A stretch of 64,000 nt of DNA from Calamus simplicifolius (lineage: Eukaryota > Streptophyta > Magnoliopsida > Arecales > Arecaceae): positions 434,001-498,000 of the forward strand of contig UESW01004821.1 of the NCBI GenBank assembly GCA_900491605.1, given 5' to 3'. The notes under the pieces are model-generated. The model did no database searches and was not told the origin of the DNA. It was given only the letters and a program-made list of their open reading frames with translations. Below, piece after piece: positions 1 to 11,217 of this stretch (its first letter is position 1; the number at the start of each line of letters is the position of its first letter). A program made the position numbers and the translations under genes.

Positions 1-49
1 AGCTGCGGTTTTTCCTATGGATCCTGCTCGTGTTGTCCCCTAGCCCCCT

Positions 50-1730
50 ATGGCGTCTGATGGGGAAGCGGGTGTTCGGGATGCTGGGCAGAAGCTGGGT
101 GTTGCTGGGTTTCACTGGGTATCGTCGTCTCCGTCGCCGGCTGAGGTGGCACGGCTGGAGAACTCGTTTTCGGAGGTGGTTAGAGTTCCGGTGGACGAGT
201 TGAAGACAGAGATGGTGGGATGGCAGGCGAGTGCTATCCTTGCTCGGTCATTCCAGAAATGGGTTCCGGCTGCGGCGTTTGTTAGGGAGTTCCGACGTGC
301 CGGACTTCAGGGGGAAATTGTACCTATTAGCTTGGCATTTCGATGCCACATCTTTCGTTTTGATTACCCGAATGTTGTTGAATTGGTGATGAATTGACCA
401 TGGGTCATCAATGGGCAGATTATTGGAATGGAACGGTGGAGGCTGGAGTTTGTACCGGCCGCGGATGCTATCCCCTTTGCTCTGGTCTGGATGCGTTTGC
501 CGAACCTTCCATTGGAATTTTGGAAGGAGGACTTTCTCAGGGCGATCACGGAGTCTGCAGGCCAATTCCACTGTGTCGATGCTTCTACTCTGGCCAAGAG
601 CAGAGGAGGTTTTGCCAGAATTTGTTTGGGGTGGATCTTCGGTGCCCTCTTCGGCCGGGGACCCGTGTGCAGGGCATTAACCTCCCCTTTTGGCAGCAAT
701 TTGCCTATGAATATCTGGAAGGACTCTGTTCTAGATGTGATTCGCTTCACTTGGAGGGTCCTTGCTTCGTGCCGGCTGGGTCGTGTGAGGAGGCTGAGAC
801 ATCGACCCCTGTGTTTGGCCCGTGGTTGGCTGCTGTTCGTCAACAACGGGAGGTCTCTGGGGCTAAGCGGGAGGTGAGGAAGAAGCCCCAGCCGAAGGCT
901 GCTCCTGTAGCTTCTGGTTGTGGTTCTGCTTCCCGGCTGAGACATGAGAATCGCCATTCGATTGCTGACAAGTCTGAGGGGTGGAGCTCTCCGATGAAGG
1001 TGGCTCGCCGGAGGGTGCCTCCGTCGTCGAAGATGGTGATTGTGCCTGATTTAGCAATGGATGGTTTTGGTGTCGAAGTGCAGAAGGGGAAACCTGTGAT
1101 CCCAGTTTCCTCTTCAGAACTGGTGGCCGTGCCGGTTCAGGATGCCCATGCCGATTTTGCTGGTTTTGAGAAGGGTAAGTTGCAGGCTAAGATGAAGAGC
1201 TCTGCTGAAATTGGGTCCCCTCAGTCTCAGTTAATTGTAAACTCTTTTGCCTCTTATGAATCAGGTTTGGTTAGTGGCAGTCATCAGGACAGTAGGGACG
1301 CTTTTCCTGGTCCCCTGAAAAGGGCCAGACCAGTTGATTGCCCGGCTCCGAGATCTATCTCTAAAATTGTAAAAAGGAAGGGTAAAGGTAAAGTTCCCTT
1401 GTCTAAAAGTATCGAGGCGACTGACTTTTCTACAGACAAGCTGCATCTGCCATCTTGCTTTCAGGAAGGTGTTCAAGAGGTGAGTAAGCCCACTCTGATA
1501 GGGATGTCGGTTTGACCGTGGAGGATTCAGTTGAAGATACTATGGGCCTTCACTCATGTTCACTATTATCGGCTCAGTCTCTTCGGCCTGCTGTTCTAAG
1601 CGTTGTCTCGGATGGACTGAAGGCCGGTTCTTCTATGATAACTGAGGGGGGCTCCCTGGCTAGTGGGTGCCTGTCTGATACGGCTATGGTGGAGGACCAG
1701 GGAGGGGTCCCAGTTTCCTCCAGTGTTTAA
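50..1730 (+). pseudogene. LINE ORF1 (DUF4283 / zinc-knuckle nucleic-acid-binding protein), broken
   Basis: ORF1 proteins of plant L1-like LINEs bind the element's RNA. The first segment (50-397) shows the start of a DUF4283 domain. After one in-frame TGA at 395-397 the same frame continues through WVINGQIIGMERWRLEF and VWMRLPNLPLEFW, the usual DUF4283 core. A frameshift near 630-650 moves the reading to the frame with LCSRCDSLHLEGPC. This is a CCHC-like knuckle, here CX2CX3HX4C, one residue shorter than the usual CX2CX4HX4C. A basic, low-complexity tail follows. A second break near 1512 leads to the last segment, whose TAA (1728-1730) directly abuts the ATG of ORF2. The ATG at 50 is the first start seen and fits a LINE ORF1 beginning, though the true start could be further left. 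Confidence 0.85.
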
Positions 1731-4700
1731 ATGAAGATCTTAGTATGGAATGTTCGAGGAGCTCGAAAGCCTTCCTTTCGATCCTTGTTTAGTAGATTGA
1801 TGCAACTATATAATTTTGACATATGTGTTTTGTTGGAAACCAGGTTATCTGGTGATACTCTGGTCCGGTTTCAGAGACAGATTTTTCGGTCTTGGTCCTC
1901 ATATGCGGTGGAGGTTGAAGGTATGTCTGGGGGTATTTTGGCCATTTGGCGTGACTCTGCTGTTTGGATCGAGGCTTTTCATCAATGTAACCAGCAGATT
2001 GGTCTTCTTGTCTCGGAGGGGCCTCTGACCCCTGGCTTCTGTCGGCGGTTTATGCTAGTATGGATTATCGGGAGAGGTGGATCCTTTGAGCTGAGCTACT
2101 TTTCCTTCTTGGTCAAGGTCTCCCTACCATTATTGTAGGAGATTTTAACTGTATCATTGAGGCTAATGAAAAACGTGGGGGCAGACGGGTTACGGCCTCA
2201 GCTGATATTAATGAATTCAAAACTTTTATAGGGTCCTCAGGGCTGTTGGATCTGGGGTATTCTGGGACCCAATTCACTTGGTGTAATAATCAGCAGGGCT
2301 CAGCTCGTGTTTGGGAGAGACTTGACAGAGCTTTGGCTACGGCCCAGTGGCTTCATAAGCATCTTGCGGTTTCTGTTTCTCATCTTCCTAGGATTGCTTT
2401 CGATCACTACCCCATTTTGATTTCTACGGAGGCTGATCAGTATCAGCGTAGACAGTTTAGATTCGAGCATTTTTGGATGGTCCATTCTGCGGCTCGGTCT
2501 ATTATTGCCCAAATTTGGCATTTTCCTATCAGGGGCAATGCTATTTGCAATGTTATTTATCGGCTTTCTCGACGCCTGATGCTGGCTAGATGCCGTCTTT
2601 TCAGATGGAATAGGATGGAAGTGGAGAATTTGGATAGACAGATTGATCTGATTGAAGCCGATATTACTACTTTGCAAAAGAAGGAGGACCAGGAGGGGTT
2701 ACTGTTGGATTTGGACCTCTTCTCTCTGCGGGACATGCTTGCTCGTCACTACTCACTTCTTCGTCAGCAGGAGATGTATTGGAGACAGAGGTCTAGGCTT
2801 CAATGGATTTGCGAGGGGGATCGTAATACTAGATTCTTCCATCAGGCTACATTGAAGCGGCGGGCCGCTAATAGGATTCGGAGGTTAGTTGATACGAAGG
2901 GGCACGGTCAGGAGGACCATCACTCTATTCAGGATATGCTTCTCCATTTCTTTTAGTCCAGATGGACTGACTCCACTGGTGTTGGAGATCCGGTAGTCAG
3001 GATTCCTGATTTCAGGAGGGTTTCTTCCGTGGATAATGATAAGCTTTGTAGACCGATCACTACAGAGAAGATTTGGGTGGCTCTGTGGGAGATTGGACCG
3101 GATAAGGCCCCTGAGCCAGATGGATTTCTGCCTCTATTTTATTGTCACTATTGGGATATTGTTGGGCAGGAGGTGATTCAAGCAATTCAGATTGTCTTCC
3201 AATCGAAGCATATTCATCTGGAATGGAACCGGACTCTTGTTACTCTGGTGCCCAAGCGTTTCGACCCTTCTCTTCCGCAGCATTTCAGACCAATCAGTCT
3301 TTACACTACTTTGTATAAAGTATGTGCTCGCCTCTTAGTTGGCCATCTTCGGCTTGTGATTCCTCGTCTTATTTCTATAGAGTAGGGGGCGTTTGTTTGA
3401 CGGCGTTCTATTTCGGATAACATCCTCATTGCTCACGAGTTCATGCATGATCTTCAAAGAGCCCCAGTGAGCAGGTGTCTCATGGCGGTGAAGCTTAATA
3501 TGAAGAGAGCTTATGATAGATTGAGTTGGGCCTTTTTGCATTGCTCTCTTCAGGAGTTTGGGTTTGATGATCTATTTATTGAGTGGATTATGGCTTGTAT
3601 TCAGAGACCTTCCTTTTCTCTGCTCATCAATGGGAGGCCTACTGAGTTTTTTCACTCTTCTGTGGGCCTGAGATAGGGTTTCCTTTATCCCCTTTGTTGT
3701 TTATTCTCGCTGTGGACGATCTTTCTCGTGCTTTTCATCTGGCTCGGCAGGAGCGACGGATTGTCCCGTTCATGGCCGGGAGAGAGGGCCCTCCGATCTC
3801 TCATCTTCTTTTCACGGATGATTGTATTCTCCTGGGTCAGGCTTCCATTGATAATGCAGCTTCTTTTCACTCTATTCTGCAGCGTTATTGTCAGGCTTCG
3901 GGTCAGAGGGTTAATTTTCTTAAGTCATCTATATGTTTCAGTTCGAAGACCCCCAGATCTACTCGGAAAGCCATTATAGAGTTGTCGGGTATCACTTCTC
4001 CGATGGACCAGTTTATGTATTTGGGGATCCCCATTACGGGTAGACGAGCCCATTGTTCTGGCTATTTGGCGATTGAGAGACGGGTCCGCTAGCGTATTGA
4101 GGGGTGGCAGGTCACCAGTTTATTTATGATGGCCAGGGTCACCATCATTCGTTCTGTCCTTTTTTCTCTTCCTATGTATCTCCTATCGAATGCTGCCATG
4201 TCGATTACTTGTCTGAGGAGGATTGAGAGATGCCTCAGAGATTTTCTATGGGCTTCTGTGCAGGAGGGCCATGGTACTCATCTCTTATCCTGGGATACGG
4301 TTTGTATGCCTATATATGAAGGTGGTCTAGGGATTCAATCTTTGATTGTTAGAAGGGAAGCTCTTCTTGCTAGACATGCCTCACGTTTCCTCCTGGAGCC
4401 TCAGAGCTTATGGAGTTCTGTGATGCGTGCGAGATATGGTGATTGGGTTACTAGCTCACTCATTGTGCCACCCCAGGGATCTTCCTCCTTTTGGAAGGAG
4501 ATTTGTAGACATAGTCAGGCTATTTTCGATAATACCTCTTGGATGATTGGTGATGGTTCTTCGATTGATGTCATCCAGGATACTTGGATCTCTGAGCTCC
4601 CTCTTTCGTGGTGGCCCTCCTTTATTAATATGGATGTTCCCTCCACTCTTAGGGTTAAGGATATGATTTCCTTAAACCCCCCCTCATGGCACACTCCCTC

Positions 4701-5873
4701 GGTGACCTGCTTTTTCGGGGTGGAGCTTTCTCGTCAGATTCTCTCATTGCCTCTTATGCATGGCTGCTCTACTGATTCCAGACTTTAGCAGAGATCTTGT
4801 CTTTCCAGGGCCCCCACTAGGGATCTTATGGACATGTTCAGGCTGCAGGCTCAGCGTACGAAGGATGCAGCCTAGATTTGGAAGCTTTCTGTTATCTCCA
4901 GGGTCCAGCTATTCATGTGGAAGCTTTTTTGGGACTGCCTTCCTACTTGCCTCCTTCTATCTCAGAAGGGACTGTCTATCCAGCCGATTTGTCCTTTGTG
5001 TAGATAGGCGGAGGAATCCTTGACCATGCTATATTCCTCTGTTCCAGAGCGAGAAGGATATGGGTTCTCATGGGTTATTCTAGGGACTTGGATGCTATGA
5101 CCTCCTCGCGCTCATCTTTCTTTCAGGACATCCGGTGCGGTCCTCTGAATAAGCATGGTCTTTGGTCTGCCACTGCTTATCATATTTGGCTATCAAGGAA
5201 TCAGATCATCTTCTCCAATGATAGGTTTTCTTATCACAGGATTATGAGGCAGATTAGAGTGTTAGCGGCGGAATGTGCCCATGGTTTTAATGCTGTTAAT
5301 TTTGACTTCTCTGGCCTCTGGGGTTCCCATGCTATTTCGGCAGCGAGCCGGCATACGGTTTTCTTTTCTTGGGAGCCCCCCTCCAGGGTTTGTCAAAATT
5401 AACTTTGATAGGAGTGTCCGGGGTAGAGCTGCGGGTTCTGCATTCATCATTCGGGGGCCGCTGGGTGATTTATTGGCGGCGGGAGGGTTTGGTACTTTGG
5501 ACTCATCAGTTCCTATGTCGAAGCTATTTGCTGCTTGGGTGGGTCTCTCATATGCTACCAGAATTATTCATGCTCATAGGATTATGATTGAGGGTGATTC
5601 TATGTCTGTCATTTCATGGTTGTTGAGGGATAGATGCTTTGATGGTCCCTCAAATCCTACTCTAAGGGATTGTTGGTCTATTTTGCGGGAGGTAGATTCC
5701 GTCTAGATCCGTCATATTTATCGTGAGGCTAATTTGGCAGCGGACTGGGTGGCTGCCTATGTTGCTCAGCATGCAGGTTCATGGATCTGGAAGCCAGGCG
5801 ACCCCTGTCCTATCCTTCTGCAGCAGATTTTGTTCTCTGATGTATATGGGCTGATTCATACGAGAATTGTGTG
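1731..5873 (+). pseudogene. LINE ORF2: endonuclease - reverse transcriptase - RNase H, broken
   Basis: This is the replication protein of the LINE. Visible in order: an apurinic/apyrimidinic-type endonuclease (VWNVRGARK and LLETR near 1750-1850, GDFNCI near 2140, FDHYPI near 2400); a reverse transcriptase (RPISLYTTLYK near 3290, KLNMKRAYDR near 3490, FTDDCILLGQ near 3815, YLGIPITG near 4020); and a C-terminal plant-type RNase H (KINFDRSVRG near 5400, IEGDSMSVISW near 5590, then HIYREANLAADWVA). At least five stops or frameshifts break it, including stops at 2956, 3385, 3676 and 4092. In palm motif A the usual catalytic Asp (K-L-D-M) reads Asn (KLNM), so the enzyme would be inactive even in a restored frame. 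Confidence 0.93.
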
Positions 5874-5901
5874 ATCGCCCGTTTGTACAAAAAAAAAAGA
5901 C

Positions 5902-6609
5902 TTTACAGGCTTTCTTCTTCTTCTATATTTCCTGTTATCGCTTGATCCGACCATAAGATCCTATGGTGATTTATGATGGGACTAAATATTAATATAGAGA
6001 GATGAAACACTAATAAGAGAAAGAGTTTCCCTCTATGATAACCTACTCGCTCTGATCTTATTACAGTTTACCTTATATAAGATGAGGCCAATCCTAGAAG
6101 TATTTAACCAACTTATCATGAAATATTCCTTTCAGTATGCTACCACATTTGGGATCAAGATCAAATGAGGTCACTAAATAAAAGACTCCAACATTTTTCA
6201 TAAATGCTTCATATATCTATAAAAGCAGTCTAGGGACCCACAAGTAAGACAAGTTCTCTCTCTTTGCTTAAATCCTAGATTACTTGTCCAAGAGACTTAA
6301 GACTTCTTCTTTGTCCACTTTCAACTAACTTGAATATTAGAGAGTTTTCTCTAGAGAAAAACTCTGAAGCCCCCTACTACTCCTTTCTTATGCAGACAGA
6401 CAATTGGAAAGGTGCTCTACCGTACTTATGTAGATCAATCCTATTTGTTGGCATACAAAATTCACATGTTAGCAAATTTGTACCAACTATGGTAAACAAT
6501 AAGTAGAATCATTCAATTATGCTGCCTCAATGCCGAGATCAACAAGTAAGCACCATTCAGATAGGGCAAGTTATGTGCCGCCTAGCTTTCAAGATTCTAT
6601 GGGAGTAGT
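5902..6609 (+). mobile_element. Ty3/gypsy remnant, left part (LTR-like and leader sequence)
   Basis: No gene is seen here. From about 6200 the sequence has the layout of the LTR of a plant Tat-like gypsy element: a TATA-like TCTATAAAAG near 6218, then AACTTGAATATTAGAGAG and a CCCCCTACTACTCC stretch, which parallel the TGACTTGAGCGTCG U5 region of the gypsy LTR at 38.6 kb. It ends where the hAT element inserted. The gag-like half continues at 11218-11367 and 16641-17560. The LTR boundaries could not be fixed, so this call rests on layout and on the gag fragment further right. Confidence 0.45.
6602..6609 (+). repeat. hAT target-site duplication, left copy
   Basis: GGAGTAGT lies directly before the left terminal inverted repeat. 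It matches GGAGCAGT at 11210-11217 in seven of eight bases. Eight bases is the length expected for hAT elements. Confidence 0.85.
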
Positions 6610-6619
6610 TAGAGTTGGG

Positions 6620-6905
6620 CACTGGGCCGAGCCGCCCATGGCCCGGTGCTAGCCGGGCCAGGCTTGGCATGGCCCAATAAAAGGTGATGTGCCGGGCTTG
6701 AAAAGTCTAGCCCACGGACCAAGCCTAGCACGACACGTTCCAGGTCTGGGCTAGCATGACCCAGGCGTGCCGGCATGGCATGGCATGCGTGCCAGCCCGG
6801 CACGGCCTATGCGTGCCATGCCTGGCATAGCCAGGCCCTTGCCATCCTGGCATGGCCCACAAGGGCCTAGGCCATGCCGGACCAGCACGGCCCATAAGGG
6901 TCTGA
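6620..6905. repeat. GC-rich subterminal motif cluster of the hAT element
   Basis: Many overlapping words of the form GGCATGGC, GCACGGCC, CCGGGC and their complements fill about 285 bases inside the left terminus. A shorter cluster mirrors them inside the right terminus (about 11060-11200). In hAT elements, subterminal repeats of this kind bind the transposase; that role here is inferred. The asymmetry (left much longer than right) is real in this copy. Confidence 0.75.
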
Positions 6906-7166
6906 TAAAAAACTTAAGTAAAAAATATTTTTTAAATAAATTAAAAAATTATTAAAAATAAAGATTTTATTAATATGAAGCTACCTTAATGGTGGAGGGT
7001 TTGGCATAGGCCCCTACTAGTTTATTAATTTAAAATTAAAATGGTACATGAAGGAAGGAGGGCTAGGCTTGACCTCCGGAATACAATAAGAAAAGAGAAA
7101 AAAAATAAAGATGACTCACTTTAATAATTAAAAAATAAGATATATAATTATAAAAATAGAGATGAC

Positions 7167-9215
7167 TCATTCATCAGTAGTATTTGTATCATCATCATCT
7201 TCTAAGTCATGTCCATCTTTATCTTGAAGCCTCGCCTCAGCATCCAACCAATCTTTGAAGTAGAGAAGTATCTCAACCGTCTTGCCAGTCATCCTACTTC
7301 TCTTTTCGTCCAGAACACGCCAACCTGCACTAAAAGGGGATTCTGATGCTACTGTAAACATCAGCACAACTAAAATATTGCGTGCAATGACAGTCATAAC
7401 AGGATATTAATTTTTAACATTCTTTCACTAAGCTAATACATCTAGATTCTCTATTTGATCTTCATCATATGTAGAATGAAGATTATTTCGTAAATAAAAT
7501 TCTAGTTCACTACTTAAAAATGAAGAAGATAAAGATGAAGAAGATGAAATATATGTGTGTCTTCTTTATGTAATGAATAAAAAAAAGATGACGAACCAGA
7601 ACTAGAAGCAGAGCTTTGTGCAGGTATTCTAGATCCATGAATTTTTTGTCATATAAAGCATAAATATCATTAAGAAGTTATATTACCTTATTTTTAGCTG
7701 GTTCAGGATCTTGATTCATGTTTTCACAATATAAATCAATTAAAATTTTTATGCTACTTAATTTAACTTTAGGATAAAAAACAACAGCTAAGTTATGCAA
7801 AGGACATATTCTGTCCCAATATTCATTCCATTTAGTTTTTATTTGATGTATAATAGGAGCTAAAATATCATCAAATCTATGTTCATTATATTTTTTACTA
7901 ATTACATATATTTTTTATAAAAATGAACAAGAAGTTAGATAATAAATACTAGAAAGAATATTTATAACATCATAAAAAGTAACCAAAAAATCTTTCAAAA
8001 TTTTACCTATACTCCAATTAGTTTCAGTCATATAAATCCTAATCTACGATCATTAATATATGTACTTAATAAGTTCTTATATGGATATGCATCATGTATT
8101 ATGATATAGGTACTATTCTAATGAGTAATTACATCAAGTTTAAATTTTTTAAAATGTTTACCATGATCTAAATATAATTGTTTAAATTCTTGAAGTCTTG
8201 CTCTTGAAGCATAAATAAAAGAAATTACATTTCTAATTTTTGAAATAACATCTTGAATTATGTTCTTGCTAGCTTGAATAGAAAGATTTAATATATGATA
8301 TGTATATCTAATATGAAATAATTATCCATTTAAAATAAAATACAAAGAGTCATTTAATAATGCAATAACAAAATTATTATTAGATATATTATCAAAAGTA
8401 ATAGACATCATTTTATCATTAATATTATATAAGCATGCAATTTGATAAATAGCATTTGAAATTTGTTGTCCCAAATGCAAAAAATCAAAAGTACAAAAAG
8501 CAAGAATTTATTTATTTAGTTGCCAATCATTATCAATATAATAGCAGTAATAGCAAGAATTCATTTATTTAGTTACCAATCATTATCAATATAATGAGCA
8601 GTAATAGCAATAAAATAATTACTACCTACAGATGCTGATCAAATATCAGACGTTAAAGAAACTCTAGCATTTAAATTTGAGAGCATTTTAATTAAACTTT
8701 ATTTTATTACTAAAAAGTTTGTCATAGCTACTCTTCTAAATGTACGTCTACTAGTTCTTCTATAAGCAAGTTGTAGGGCTAATTGAACATATTGTTCAAA
8801 ATTATAAGATTCACATAAACTAAAAGATAATTCATCCTGAACTATCTATCTTACAAGTAATTTTTTCTGATTTTTATGATTATATGCAGAAGTACTTGCA
8901 AGTGATCCCTCTTATATTAAAGGTACTTTGCATACCAGAATCTTACATTCTATGAGTCTTGATATCTTTTTAAATGTCTTGTTCCTTCAGTATTACTACA
9001 ACTATAAAGTTTTGCATATTTTCTATATTTTGCTTTTAAGATTTTATCAACCATAATTCTATCAAAATCATTCCAAACATCACTAGTCCTCTTATGAGAA
9101 GTGGTTTGACCTTCACTCTGTTCACTGGCACTGACTCTAGAGAGAACTTAGGGATTAGTTTCCTTCCCTCAGAAACAGAAGGCATGCCAAAATGACTTTC
9201 GTCATAAGATGCCAT
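7167..9215 (-). pseudogene. hAT (Ac-like) transposase, degenerate
   Basis: This would be the cut-and-paste transposase of the surrounding hAT element. Reading the minus strand from an ATG at 9215, a BED-type DNA-binding region appears near 9090-8980 (TSDVWNDFDRIMVDKILKAK), with the expected zinc-finger cysteines replaced by Tyr. Near 8470-8260 is the RNase H-like core (MMSITFDNISNN, then LFHIRYTYHILNLSIQ), the TvDNASNN...FHvRCxAHILNL block of Ac-type transposases, again with a Cys replaced. The C-terminal dimerisation domain is at 7397-7167 (ASESPFSAGWRVLDEKRSRM, then ILLYFKDWLDA), ending in an acidic tail. Between these the frame is interrupted many times and the DNA is very AT-rich. The element is non-autonomous now. 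Family assignment is firm; exact exon boundaries are not. Confidence 0.85.
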
Positions 9216-9636
9216 ATCTAAAATTTTAAATTAATGAATGCAAAAAAATAACAACTAACCACAAGAAGGAATTGAGAAGAGGACTAGAAATGAAGGCGTG
9301 GAGCCGAGATTTATGAGCTTCCTCTTGTGCTCTCGCCTCTCAATAAGAAGTGACATCCTTTCTTTTGTACTTCAAACTTCTCAACAAGAATTTACTCTTG
9401 TGTATTACTTGAACACTTGCTAGAGCACTTGTTAAAACACTTGCAAACTAAAAATTAAATTGCTAGAGCACTTGCTAGAAAAGAGAAATATTAGTAAGAA
9501 GAAGAGAAGAGTTATTTTGGTGTGATGAGAATGAGGAAGGAATAGGATATTTATGGGAGTTTCTATCTACACCGCAAAAATTACTCTTCACACCTCCCAA
9601 TTTTTTTAAAAAATTACATTCCTAAACTACCCTTAA

Positions 9637-9644
9637 ATCCCTCC
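9637..9644 (+). repeat. Target-site duplication of nested MITE, left copy
   Basis: ATCCCTCC at 9637-9644 is repeated exactly at 10281-10288, directly flanking the 636-bp element. Eight identical bases is the expected hAT signature. Confidence 0.88.
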
Positions 9645-10280
9645 CAAGGTTGTCAATTTTGTTTCGGATTATGTTTCGGTTTAGCTTATGAAACGAAATA
9701 TTTCGGTATCGGACCGTTTCGGTGCTTCGTTTCGGAATATATATATATTTATATAAAAAATTTATTCATAATTCATATTTTTATAAATAATAATAACAAC
9801 ATAAAAATAAAGAGTTTAAGTTTTTAAGAGTTTGAAATATATATATATATAATGAAAAATTTATTCATAATTCAATTTCTTCATAAATAATAATAACAAT
9901 ATAAAAATAAAGAGTTTGAGTTTTTAAGAGATGCGACCGTAGGGATAGGGTAACTAGAATTTTTTTTTTTGTTATTATATATATTTTTTAAAATGGGGAT
10001 AGGGTAACTAGGATTTTTTTTTATATATATATATATTTTTTAAAATGGTTCTAAAAGGTTTAATAATTCATAAAATTGTCTCCAAAACATATTTTACCGA
10101 AACAGCCGAAACATACCGAAATGGTCGAAAACGGCCGAAAATGGCCAAAATACACTGAAACGCACCGAAACGGCCGAAAAATCTTTCAAAACGAAACGTA
10201 GTACTTATCTTTTTAGATAAGCTACCGAAACGAAACGTCTCGACCGAAACGGCCAAAACAGAACGAAATTGACAACTTTG
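9645..10280. mobile_element. Nested hAT-type MITE (636 bp)
   Basis: The termini are CAAGGTTGTCAATTTTGTTT at 9645 and, on the minus strand from 10280, CAAAGTTGTCAATTTCGTTC. Perfect 8-bp target duplications (ATCCCTCC) flank it. Many CCGAAAC / GTTTCGG words sit just inside both ends, pointing in opposite directions. The AT-rich middle holds two internal duplications: a roughly 100-bp pair (about 9733-9825 and 9837-9930) and a GGGATAGGGTAACTAG pair (near 9953 and 9994). There is no coding capacity, so movement would need a transposase supplied elsewhere. Confidence 0.88.
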
Positions 10281-10325
10281 ATCCCTCCCCCCATCCATTT
10301 TTTTTCTCTCCACACCCCACCCGGC

Positions 10326-10834
10326 CGCTCTCCTCTCCGGCCCTGGCCGCTCCGGCCTCCCCCCGCACCGACTCCTCTCTTCGGCTTCAATCTTTCCAGC
10401 CCCCTCCATACCAACTTTCCTTTCCAGCTTCGATCGCTCCGGCCCTCCCTCCCTCACCCCTCCGTTCGGTCTATCAGGACCGAACGAAAGTTATATGTTC
10501 GGCTCCGATGGGTCGAACAGAGGCCTTTTGTTTAGCTTGACCTATCTAGGCCGAATAAACGACTTCTGTTCAACCAAACATGGCCGAATAAATGCCCTCT
10601 ATTTGGTTCTGTTTGACCGAACAGATACCCTCTATTTGGCCCAACAGGGCAAAACAGAAGGGTAAAGAGAGATGGGCCGGGGAGAGGAGGAGACGGTGAG
10701 GCGATGGATGAAAGGGCAGCCGATGTCGGGGGGTGCAAAAGAGACGGCGGAGGGGAGGAGACGGTACCAGGGGGAGCTAGTGCTAGGGCCAGGGAGAGGA
10801 GGGGAGACGGTGCCGGGGAGGAGTCGGTTGGGTG
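10326..10834. other. GC-rich spacer of the inverted-repeat structure, no gene
   Basis: This stretch is pyrimidine-rich on its left and purine-rich on its right. In the middle are several copies of a CCGAACA / TGTTCGG-like word, for example near 10480, 10540, 10580 and 10615. Open frames here (such as 10269-10535 and 10672-10902) are low-complexity Pro/Ser or Gly/Arg/Glu strings with no recognisable domain. I read them as compositional artefacts. Confidence 0.55.
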
Positions 10835-11209
10835 GGGTGAGGGAGAGGGTTGTGGAGAGAAAAAAAATAAAAGAGTGGGGGAGGGTTTTAACGGTAGTTT
10901 AGAAATTTAATTTTTTGTTTTAAATATGGGGTTGTGGAGAGCAATTTTTGTGTTGTATTTAGAAATTTTAGGTATTTATAGGAATGAAATTTTTTTTTTT
11001 CAAAATACCCCTATTTCTAGCCGTTTTATAGCTGTTGGAAGGGTTAAAATGGGTCAAAACCCTCCCAACTAGCCCAGCTCAAAATGGGTCACGGACCGTA
11101 CCGGGCGCAAAAAAAAAAATTTCTGGCTGTGCCAAGAATGACCAAATTTTTTTCTGGCACGACCAGCCTAAGTCATGCCATGTCAGGCACGGCCCAGTGC
11201 CCACATCTA

Positions 11210-11217
11210 GGAGCAGT
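11210..11217 (+). repeat. hAT target-site duplication, right copy
   Basis: GGAGCAGT directly follows the right terminal inverted repeat. It matches the left copy (GGAGTAGT, 6602-6609) except for one C/T transition, so the insertion is old enough to have mutated. Confidence 0.85.

Larger units (their letters stand above)
1..5901 (+). mobile_element. LINE (L1-type non-LTR retrotransposon), 5' end outside window
   Basis: Two consecutive ORF regions carry L1-type plant domains: a DUF4283-like ORF1, then an ORF2 with endonuclease, reverse transcriptase and RNase H. An A tract follows at 5889-5899. The 5' end is not visible, because ORF1 already begins at position 50. Many in-frame stops and frameshifts show that the copy is dead. 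The sequence just after the A tract (GACTTTACAGGC, from 5900) should hold one copy of the target-site duplication, but the other copy would lie left of the window. Confidence 0.93.
9561..10963. repeat. Large inverted-repeat (foldback-like) structure inside the hAT element
   Basis: The left arm (9561-9644, continuing at 10289-10325 after the MITE) is the imperfect reverse complement of the right arm (about 10835-10963). For example, CGCAAAAATTACTCTTCACA on the left faces ACACAAAAATTGCTCTCCAC read on the minus strand from the right. The same holds for TTTCTCTCCACA on both arms. Between the arms the left half is pyrimidine-rich (about 10300-10460) and the right half purine-rich (about 10670-10860), so the whole block could fold back. 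It may be a separate foldback or MITE-type insertion. Its outer ends and any target duplication were not resolved. Confidence 0.6.
6610..11209 (-). mobile_element. hAT DNA transposon (4.6 kb) with degenerate transposase
   Basis: The terminal inverted repeats are TAGAGTTGGGCACTGGGCCG at 6610 and, on the opposite strand from 11209, TAGATGTGGGCACTGGGCCG: 18 of 20 bases match. Flanking 8-bp target duplications are GGAGTAGT and GGAGCAGT. The subterminal regions (6620-6905 and about 11060-11200) are packed with GGCACGGCC / GGCATGGCC / CCGGGCC words, a feature of plant hAT ends. The interior is AT-rich and encodes a hAT transposase on the minus strand. It lies within the decayed gypsy element and carries at least one nested element of its own (9645-10280). 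Confidence 0.92.

Noticed and set aside
6609..6955. Open frames 6609-6803 (-) and 6767-6955 (+) rich in Ala, Gly, His and Pro
   Set aside because: They are translations of the GGCATGGC/GGCACGGC subterminal repeats of the hAT element.
10269..10910. Several overlapping open frames on both strands (Pro/Ser-rich or Gly/Arg/Glu-rich)
   Set aside because: They follow the pyrimidine/purine bias of the inverted-repeat block; no domain, no promoter, and they lie in a transposon.
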